Source: Marivita sp. GX14005
GTDB lineage: Bacteria > Pseudomonadota > Alphaproteobacteria > Rhodobacterales > Rhodobacteraceae
Direction: 5' to 3'
DNA length: 64,000 bases
Assembly: GCF_023370775.1 (NCBI RefSeq)
Contig: NZ_JAMCCQ010000001.1
Span: 1,054,001-1,118,000 of the forward strand
The notes under the pieces were generated by a model that saw only the letters and a program-made list of their open reading frames with translations, did not search any database and was not told where the DNA came from. Positions 35,557 to 43,300 of this stretch are shown in pieces (position 1 is the stretch's first letter; every line of letters begins with the position of its first letter). Made by a program: the position numbers and the translations under genes.

Positions 35557-36840
35557 TCAAACCCCCGCACCGGCGCCGGCACCCGTTTCGTACGGATGCC
35601 GGCGCTTTCGTCTGTCACCGTGCATCGATCGATGCTTCGACAGAAAGCAGCTTCCCATCCAGATCAGCATGTGCGCCAACACGAAAGGGCGCATCAGTTC
35701 GCTTTCGACAAAGGCCCGGATCAGTTCGATCGACGCGATGGTCAGGAAGAATATGAACGGCAGCCCGCCTCGTTGGACAAGCTGTCCGACGAGGCGGACA
35801 CCTGCCCAGACAATGGTCACAATGGCGAAAACAAGCCCGATCAACCCGAAATGAACGGCAATTTCGTAAAATGAGCTGTGAAAGGAAAAAACCTGGTTCG
35901 GGCTCTTGTGAAACTCGGCGAAGATTTGGCGCACGAGATCGTTTTCCTGATAACGCCAGAACCCGCCGCTGCCGTGACCGATCAGCGGCCTTTGCCGAAT
36001 GACATCCTCGGCATAGGCCCAAAGCTCTGTCCGGCCCGTAAGCGTTCGGCTTTTCCCAAGGTTTTCGAGGAGATAATCCAAAAGGGATACCTGGCCCACG
36101 GGAAGTAGTGGTATGAGAAACGCCAACACGCCCAAGGTGATGAATGCGCCGGCCAGCCGGTCAGCAGGCGTTCTTTGTCCGCCGCCTGCAAAGAAGGCGA
36201 AACCGCCGACAAGCGCAATCGTCACGCTTGCCAGAACGAGAGCGGTTGCCGACTGACTGGCGAGGATCAGGAACAGCGCCAGTGCGGCGAACCCGAGTGC
36301 GACCGCACGCAGCCAAATCCGAATCCATGGATCGAACGCGATGCAAAGCGCGGCGGCCCACAGCAACAGCATCTTGGCGCCAAGCATGTTCTTATGCGCG
36401 AAAATCCCTGTCATCGCGCCGGAATGGTAAGAGGTGATAAAAAGGCTCAATACACCGCAAAGCCCGGTTGCGAAAAACGCGGTCAGGACGATGCGTCTGG
36501 GCGACATCCATGCGACGAAAAGAACGCTGATGAGCATGGTCATTGCCATCTGAACGCCAGAACGGAAGGCGGTTTGCGGGATGACAGCGAGCGGCGATGT
36601 GAGGATCGCCCACGCCGGCAGCAAGAGCAAAGGCCAACAATCGGCGAGGATCGGAATGGTGGCGCGGCGGTCGCGGTATAGCGCGTAAGTAAAATACAGG
36701 GCGAGGGGGTAGAGAATCAGTTCGTCATGCGGAAAGACGGTGAAGGTGACCAAAAACCACAAGACCGCCATCACCAGTTCAATTTCTCGCGCCGGGGTTG
36801 CGAGGGCCGAGGAGTGATGAAGGCCCGACGGCAGTGTCAT
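35557..36840 (-). CDS. O-antigen ligase / Wzy-type polymerase family protein
   Basis: This 427-residue polytopic membrane protein has about ten hydrophobic helices and the Wzy_C (O-antigen ligase) signature: G-R-T-E-L-W-A-Y near residue 262, then R-P-L-I-G-H-G-S-G-G-F-W, a periplasmic H-S-S-F-Y-E-I-A-V-H-F-G-L-I-G-L, and several arginines facing the presumed active site. It should polymerise or ligate undecaprenyl-linked repeat units on the periplasmic side. The C-terminal tail is a short Gly-Ala repeat. The ATG at 36840 overlaps the GMC gene stop by 4 bp and has GGAAAGGG upstream; a 54-codon upstream extension is not supported. Confidence 0.88.
   Translation of the reverse strand: MTLPSGLHHSSALATPAREIELVMAVLWFLVTFTVFPHDELILYPLALYFTYALYRDRRATIPILADCWPLLLLPAWAILTSPLAVIPQTAFRSGVQMAMTMLISVLFVAWMSPRRIVLTAFFATGLCGVLSLFITSYHSGAMTGIFAHKNMLGAKMLLLWAAALCIAFDPWIRIWLRAVALGFAALALFLILASQSATALVLASVTIALVGGFAFFAGGGQRTPADRLAGAFITLGVLAFLIPLLPVGQVSLLDYLLENLGKSRTLTGRTELWAYAEDVIRQRPLIGHGSGGFWRYQENDLVRQIFAEFHKSPNQVFSFHSSFYEIAVHFGLIGLVFAIVTIVWAGVRLVGQLVQRGGLPFIFFLTIASIELIRAFVESELMRPFVLAHMLIWMGSCFLSKHRSMHGDRRKRRHPYETGAGAGAGV
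35573..35608 (+). terminator. Hairpin inside the 3' end of the convergent ligase gene, likely terminator
   Basis: GCGCCGGCA (35573-35581) pairs perfectly with TGCCGGCGC (35597-35605), with an inner CCG/CGG pair in the loop, followed by TTT. It lies 24 bp past the G8-protein stop, so it could end that transcript. On the other strand it encodes the Gly-Ala repeat tail of the ligase. The T-run is short. Confidence 0.45.
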
Positions 36841-38435
36841 TGAACCGCCCTTTCCAAGCTTGGAGCGCGTCCGGTTGACGCGAGATGGTCGGCCAGTTTC
36901 ATCGAAAAGGCGACGATCGAAAGGGTCGGTTGCGGGGCGCCGCTGGTCCGAAACACAGCGGCTCCCGCCAAGTACAGACCATCGATGCCGTGAACCTTGC
37001 AATCCCTGTTGACGACGCTGTCCTTCGGGCCGTCGCCCATACGCGCGAGACCTGACTGATGAAACCCGTCACAGGCTTTTTCTTGAATGAGACCGTCGCG
37101 CGCTTCTGGTTCGGCATCGTAAGCCAGTTGCGCGATCCCGGACGTTTTGAGTGACTGTTCGAGAAGTTCGTGCCCCCGAATGACCCGAGAGATATCGGCC
37201 TGTGAAAAATCATAGCGGATACGAAGTCGCGGAAGCCGGTTCGGTTCTACGTGATCGTCGACGACGATACGGTTCTCGGCGTGCGGCTCTTGTTCGGCAT
37301 GGTAACTGAGCCGGAAACAGTTCGTGCGGTTCGGAATGAGGTAATCCAGTCCGGCGCGCTGTGTGTTGAACCTTGCGTGCCAAAGCTGTGCGGCGGCGCG
37401 TATCCCGGGGCCGATATCACGAACGACATTGCGAAGGTGATGACGAGCCGGCGATCCCTTGCTCGCGATCCTGCCCTTTCGAAAAGCGTTCGACAAGTGT
37501 TTGGCCGACAGGATCCCGGACCCGTGATCCGCATTCCATTCGGGCCAGTTGCGCGCCCAGAAAAACAAGTTGGCATCCTGCTTTGCGCCGGAAGATGTCG
37601 TGCGGAAAATGCGCCGTGTGAAGCCTCTGTCGTTCAACGGGCGCCATGTAAATTCCTCTGCATCCGCGCGTTTCGCAAAGGTGATGCTGGCGATATCCCC
37701 GGTCAGATGACCCGCGTAGTAGCGTCCGATAGCCCTCAGATGACCAAGCTTTTCAGGCCGCCGGGCCTGCTCCGCCAGAAGAAGCCGACTCGTTTCGATC
37801 CCGCCCCCGGCAAGTATCGTCGTCCGGGCGCGCAGCGTCACCGCCTCGTCCTTCGTGCCTGCCGCGATGCGGACGCCGGTGCAAATGGAGGCTCCATCAT
37901 CGGAATGCTCGATCTCCAGCCCAACGACCTGAGCCGAAATCACGACATCAGGGCCGGTCGCAGCATCTAGGCTGGCTCTATGCCACTGCATGAGTGATCC
38001 CGAAGCGGCCAGCATTTCGACCGCTTCGCAATCGAATGACTCTTTTGCGTCTTCCTGAATGAACGGCTTTTCGAGGGGTGACGCGCCCAAAAACGTGGCA
38101 GCCCTGCCATAATAATTCGAAAGGCCATCACCGCCTGACGGCCAGCCACCGAATTGGAAATCGGTGTCGAGATATGGAATGATGCGCCCGCCCCAGATGG
38201 GGGACGTTCCGCCGAGGCTCTGGCAATGCGTCTCAGACAATGGTCGATGCGTGCCGTCTACTTCGAACACGGCGGGAGGCGGCGGTGTATGGTCGAGCCC
38301 GCCTGCTTCGAGAACGAGAACGGAAGCGCCGCGTTCTGCGAGGGACATTGCGCAGGCCAGACCGGCCGGCCCGGATCCGACGACGCAAAGGCTGTAGTCC
38401 TTTTGCAACGCTACGCGAAGCGAGATCACGGGCAT
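36837..38435 (-). CDS. GMC-type FAD-dependent oxidoreductase
   Basis: This 532-residue protein has an N-terminal dinucleotide-binding motif, V-V-G-S-G-P-A-G-L-A-C-A (about residue 17-28), E-A-G-G, and the L-G-G-T-S-P-I-W-G-G-R substrate/FAD loop. The C-terminal GMC_oxred_C part has the catalytic histidine in F-H-Q-S-G-L-A-R-M-G and ends G-L-Y-L-A-G-A-A-V-F-R-T-S-G-A-P-Q-P-T-L. Similar oxidoreductases occur in polysaccharide loci, where they may oxidise a sugar or lipid-linked sugar; the substrate is unknown. It lies in a likely three-gene operon with the AftB-like gene upstream and the ligase downstream (4-bp overlap). Confidence 0.87.
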   Translation of the reverse strand: MPVISLRVALQKDYSLCVVGSGPAGLACAMSLAERGASVLVLEAGGLDHTPPPPAVFEVDGTHRPLSETHCQSLGGTSPIWGGRIIPYLDTDFQFGGWPSGGDGLSNYYGRAATFLGASPLEKPFIQEDAKESFDCEAVEMLAASGSLMQWHRASLDAATGPDVVISAQVVGLEIEHSDDGASICTGVRIAAGTKDEAVTLRARTTILAGGGIETSRLLLAEQARRPEKLGHLRAIGRYYAGHLTGDIASITFAKRADAEEFTWRPLNDRGFTRRIFRTTSSGAKQDANLFFWARNWPEWNADHGSGILSAKHLSNAFRKGRIASKGSPARHHLRNVVRDIGPGIRAAAQLWHARFNTQRAGLDYLIPNRTNCFRLSYHAEQEPHAENRIVVDDHVEPNRLPRLRIRYDFSQADISRVIRGHELLEQSLKTSGIAQLAYDAEPEARDGLIQEKACDGFHQSGLARMGDGPKDSVVNRDCKVHGIDGLYLAGAAVFRTSGAPQPTLSIVAFSMKLADHLASTGRAPSLERAVQ

Positions 38436-38481
38436 AGGCCAACGCCCCCCGGGTGATCCGGCGATGGATGACTGCCGATGA

Positions 38482-40161
38482 TCATGGGACGATCGTTACC
38501 TTGTCCCAACCGAGCCGAACGACCCGCCCATCATTGATCTGTTCCAGCCAGGCGTTGGCCGCGAAGGCATTCGTGCACACGTCGCCGCGTTCGAGAAGGA
38601 TGGGGCTGTATGTTTCCTGAAATCGCTCCTGAACGAAAAGCTGCTTGACCCCGGTGTCCTTGGCGGTTGCCTTTTCTGTCCAGTCTTCCCGCTGGCAACC
38701 GGGTTTGTGGAACTGGGGAAGAAGATCGGGAGGGTGAGCCCAGAAAGTATCGACATCGAAGCTCGCGTGGTTGCGGAAACCGATTTTCACGGGTTTGGCA
38801 TGGGCCATTTCGACCCAATTCAGCCCCATGAGATCGCGCAGCTCGCCTTGATAGGTCAATGCAATGCCGCCCGCTGCCACGACACCCATGCTGGGGCGCG
38901 GGGCAAGTCCGTTGGCAAACATTCCGAACACCTCGCCGCGATGGGATAGCTGAAATTCTCGGGCTATACGGAACCGCTCCTGCCGATAGTCATAGGCATT
39001 GACGGCGATCCAGAACATCGCGGCAATTAGGCCAAGGCCGACCGCTTCGCGGCGCCGGGCAAGCGGGATCACGCGGCTGATCTGCAGTGATAGAAGGACA
39101 AACGGCAGGGTGAGAATGGGCATCACCGGCTGATAAAAGCGCCAAAGCGCGAAATGATCCCCGCCCAGCATCATGTAAGTGAACAGGACGCCCAAAACCA
39201 GCGCGCTTGCCAGAATCGCGGTTCGTTGTCCGGGAGTGGCTTTGCGAACCACCCCGACGAGGGCAACCGGTGCCAAGATGAGCCAAGACAGGACGATAAC
39301 CTCCGCGAAGGGCTGAGCTGTCACGAAACTCATCAGGTATTTTGCGCCGTCGATCGCGTTTTGCAATCGATCGACGGACACTTTGGCATAGTAGGTGTTC
39401 GGAAACGGAAAGCCGAAATACAGCATCCGAAACGTAACCAACGCCCCGAATGCGAATATCGCGGCGGCGATCCCGCAGATGGCGGGTTTCCATATCGAGG
39501 GGCGAAGCGCCACGGCGAGGAGGCACAAACCGAGGGTGATGGCGATGCCTTCCGGGCGTGTGAGAGGCAACGCAACGCTGACGCCGAGCAAGAGTGTATC
39601 GAGCGGCTGCCCTGCGCGGGGCTCTTCGGCGACCAACGAAAGCCGGTCGAGCAGCAGCATGAGAAGCGCGGACCAAAGTGCGATCTCCATCATCGACCAA
39701 ACCGACCAGATAAAGAATCCCGGAAAGCCGACCAGCAGAAGCGCCGCCAACAGGACGGCACCGCCGTGCCCGGAAGCGGCGCGGCGCGTGATCCGGAACG
39801 CAAGGAACACCGAAGCTGCCGTCAATACGCTGGAAATCAATAGGATTGGCACTTCCGGGGTCTCGTTGAAAAAGTAGGGAACAGCGAGAATTAGTGTCCA
39901 AAGGAAGGATGTTGCGCCTTCGACCCGCTCTCCGCCGATATTGTAGACGAAGCCATGACCGCTTGCGATATTGTCCGAATAGGATCGCGTAATCGCAGCA
40001 TCGTCGATACCGTTGATGCCGGGCGCGCCAGCTAGAACATAGGCGATCGCAGCCATGATCGTGACAAGACCGACGGCGAGAAACAGATCGAATGGCAGGC
40101 GGCTTCTCTGAATTGTGTCAAGAAACCGGCCTGCGGAATGTTCGGCGGAATAAGCAGCCAT
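38482..40161 (-). CDS. AftB-like membrane arabinofuranosyltransferase (GT-C fold)
   Basis: This 559-residue protein has about ten transmembrane helices and a C-terminal soluble part of about 150 residues, the GT-C layout. After the first helix it has I-D-D-A-A-I-T-R-S-Y (Asp53-Asp54, the likely catalytic loop acids), then G-H-G-F-V-Y-N-I-G-G-E-R-V-E-G-A-T-S-F-L-W at residues 68-88, and later P-N-T-Y-Y-A-K and G-G-D-H-F-A-L-W-R-F-Y-Q-P-V. The E-R-V-E-G/A-x-T-S pattern is that of mycobacterial AftB (Rv3805c), which uses decaprenylphosphoryl-arabinose, and of related ZomB-like proteins. The donor inference rests on the DPA gene block in the same locus. Confidence 0.72.
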   Translation of the reverse strand: MAAYSAEHSAGRFLDTIQRSRLPFDLFLAVGLVTIMAAIAYVLAGAPGINGIDDAAITRSYSDNIASGHGFVYNIGGERVEGATSFLWTLILAVPYFFNETPEVPILLISSVLTAASVFLAFRITRRAASGHGGAVLLAALLLVGFPGFFIWSVWSMMEIALWSALLMLLLDRLSLVAEEPRAGQPLDTLLLGVSVALPLTRPEGIAITLGLCLLAVALRPSIWKPAICGIAAAIFAFGALVTFRMLYFGFPFPNTYYAKVSVDRLQNAIDGAKYLMSFVTAQPFAEVIVLSWLILAPVALVGVVRKATPGQRTAILASALVLGVLFTYMMLGGDHFALWRFYQPVMPILTLPFVLLSLQISRVIPLARRREAVGLGLIAAMFWIAVNAYDYRQERFRIAREFQLSHRGEVFGMFANGLAPRPSMGVVAAGGIALTYQGELRDLMGLNWVEMAHAKPVKIGFRNHASFDVDTFWAHPPDLLPQFHKPGCQREDWTEKATAKDTGVKQLFVQERFQETYSPILLERGDVCTNAFAANAWLEQINDGRVVRLGWDKVTIVP

Positions 40162-40210
40162 GAAAAGCCTATAAACTGTGTAAAATCAGCGTATTAAATT
40201 CGAACAATGT

Positions 40211-40230
40211 CAGCGGGTAAAATTCCGCTG
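40211..40230. promoter_or_regulatory. Short perfect inverted repeat in the AftB-like/exoprotein intergenic region
   Basis: CAGCGG (40211-40216) and CCGCTG (40225-40230) form a perfect inverted repeat around GTAAAATT in the 199-bp A/T-rich gap (40162-40360) between two divergent transcription units. It could be an operator or a hairpin of the exoprotein leader; there is no T-run. I see no confident promoter hexamers. Confidence 0.3.
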
Positions 40231-40360
40231 AATGCACTCGAAAGAGGCAAGTCTTGCAATTTTCGTTGTAAAGCGTCTAACTTTTAGAAAATAGAATCAA
40301 GACTTTTTATATTTTCCATTTCAGATCCCGCGCATTTCCGCGCGAGAGAACAGGTTTGCC

Positions 40361-43300
40361 ATGTCCCTCGTTTTTCAGACCAATGGTCAGGGCGTTGATA
40401 TTCAGGATATCTCTCTGCCCGGCGATTTCACGATTGAATTCAACATTTTCTTCGATCCTCTGGACACCCTGTCCAAGGCCGATGGTGCCGTCTCATCCGG
40501 CACGAACGCGAGCGGGCAGGATATAAATTTTCACCAAGGTCGCCCAAGATTGTTCGATTCGACTGAAGGCGATGTCGTTGTCGGTGCGGAAACGTTGAGC
40601 CCGGGTGAATGGAACCACGTCGCCTTCGTGAGGGAGGATGGTTTCGTCCGCCTTTACCTGAACGGTGTGAACGACGCGACGTCTTTCCATACCTTCGACG
40701 AAACCTTCACCATCGAGAGTTTCGCCAGCAGCGTGACGGGCGCGCTCGACGGTGCGATAGACGAGCTGCGGATCTGGACCGTTCCGCGCACATCGGCCGA
40801 AATTCAGGAATTCGCCGCGCGCACAATCGACATGACATCCGGCGGTCCGGTGGGGCTGGAGCGATACTACCGCTTCGACGAGGATACGGATCACATTGTC
40901 GATGCAACCGGAAATGCCGAGACCGGGCATGATCTGCACCTGCCCGCCGGCACCTCGATCATCGAGGATGACACCGTGTTCGATGTCAATATCGGGGACG
41001 CCGGGAATCTGATCGACACAAAAGTCGTTTCGGGATTGCAGCTCCCGACCGATATGGCGTTCCTGCCCGATGGGCGACTTCTGGTGATCCAGAAAGACGG
41101 CATCATCCGCATTTACGAAGATCCCACCGCGGCGAACAGCGCCAATTCGGTTTACATGGACTTGTCGGCGCAAGTGCTGAACGACCGGGAGGCCGGGCTT
41201 CTTAACATCGAGATCGACCCCGATTTCGAAACGAACGGCCATTTCTACCTGTTCTACTCGAACTCCGACGAACAGCGCACGACGGTCTCGCGCTTCACAC
41301 ATCAGGAAAATAGCGGCGGGGCCACCAGCACCGGAAACCTGGCAAGCGAGCAAGTGCTCTGGCGCGAGTTCGACACCTATTCCGGTGAGGATCACCAGGG
41401 CGGGGGGCTGGCCATCGCTCACGAGCCGTCAGGGCCGGGTGATCCGAGCCCCTACAAGCTCTACATCACCATCGGAGAGGAGTTCCATGCCGAGAACGCG
41501 CAGGACCTGACGCATGATGACGGCAAGGTTCACCGGATCAACCTGACCGACGGGTCCGTGCCGGAGGACAATCCGTATTACGATGCTGCAGTTGCTGCGA
41601 GCTATACCCCCAGCGTGCATACGCAATCCGCGATTTCCACCAGCGCGGCGAACCTTGCGATCGATCCCGAGGGCGTTATCACTACGATCTACAGCTATGG
41701 CCTGCGCAACCCGTTCCGGGCGGAATATGATCAGCAAAGCGGAACGCTCTGGGTCGGCGAGGTCGGGGGAAATTTCCGCGGTGCGTCGGAGGATATCCAC
41801 ATTGCGGCGCCCGGTGCCAATCACGGCTGGCCGGATTTCGAAGGATACCTGCCCGACCCGGACGATCCGGGCAGCCCGATCCATTCCTATTTCCACGCCT
41901 CTGGTCCCGGGCAGGATCAGTTGCCGCAATTCGGCGATGCCGGGGCATCGGTCTCGGGCGGGATCGTCTATCGCGGTGATTTGCTGCCTTCCGAATACGA
42001 AGGCGCGTATTTCTATGGCGATTGGGTGCGCAACTGGATTCGCTATCTCGAGCTCGATTATTCCAGCGGCGAGCCCGAGGTTGTCGCGGACCGGCATTTC
42101 AAGAATGCAAGCGGTCAGGTGCTGACCTTCGCCGAGGGCCCGGATGGCGCGCTATATTACATCACGACCTTCTCGACGGGCACGCTTTTCACCTTCGAAG
42201 GTGCGGTCAACCGGATCACCTTTTCGGCAGACAACCAAGCTCCCGGCGGCGAGGGCATCATTCTCGACCCCGGCGAGGATGCGAACCTGACCGCGCCGCA
42301 TACGGTCACCTTCGACACCGATGCGTTCGATCCCGATGGCGACGATCTGTTCTACACCTGGTCATTCGGAGACGGCGTCGATCTGGACGGGGACGGCGTC
42401 GGCGATACCGCCACATCCACGGAACGTTCGCCAACCTACACCTATACCGAGGAAGGTTCCTACGTCGTCGAGTTGATCGTGGAAGACGAGCATGGCGCGC
42501 AAACGGTCTACAACGCCCGCACGATCACGGTGGGCGAGGCGCCATCGGTCACAATCGACACGCCCAGCGCCACCGACGGATTCCGCGGGGGCGATACGAT
42601 CTTCCTGACGGGCAGCGCGTCGGATCCAAGTGATGGGGTGCTGACGGGGCCGGATGTGTTCTGGTCCATGGTACTCAATCACAACGAACATTCGCACCCT
42701 GAATTTGCCGGCTTGGAGAACGTGCCCGGGGGCATCTCCTTTACCATACCCGATACAGGGCATGATTATTTCGGCGATGTCGGCTTCGAGATCTTCCTGA
42801 CCGCCATCGACAGCGACGGGCTCGCGACAACGGAATCCGTCCAGATCAGGCCCGATGAATCCATCACCACGTTCGACAACCCGGATGTGGACGGGTTTAC
42901 CTTCACAATCGATGGCGTCGCGTTTCAGGGCGATCTTGTCTATGACAACATGATCGGCTTCAACCACCAGATCGGTGTTCAGCAAAGCTATCAGGATGCC
43001 GGGTTCCAATGGGATTTCTCGCATTGGGAAGACGACCCGAACATCACTACCGCGATGCGGCAGTTCATCGTGCCGGAAACCGACACGGTGCTACGGCCTA
43101 TCTATACCCAGGGCGCGCCGGTGGGGCCGGTCGATGCGGTTGCGGACAATCTCACCGTCAGCGTTGCGGAACTGGCCAGTGGCAAATGGGTCGCGCTTCC
43201 GGTGAACGCGCTTGCCAATGACACGAACCCGAGCGGCGACCCGTTCGAGATTGTAGGGCTCGATGGGTTCAAGGTTACGGGCCAGCCGAAGTCCACCGGC

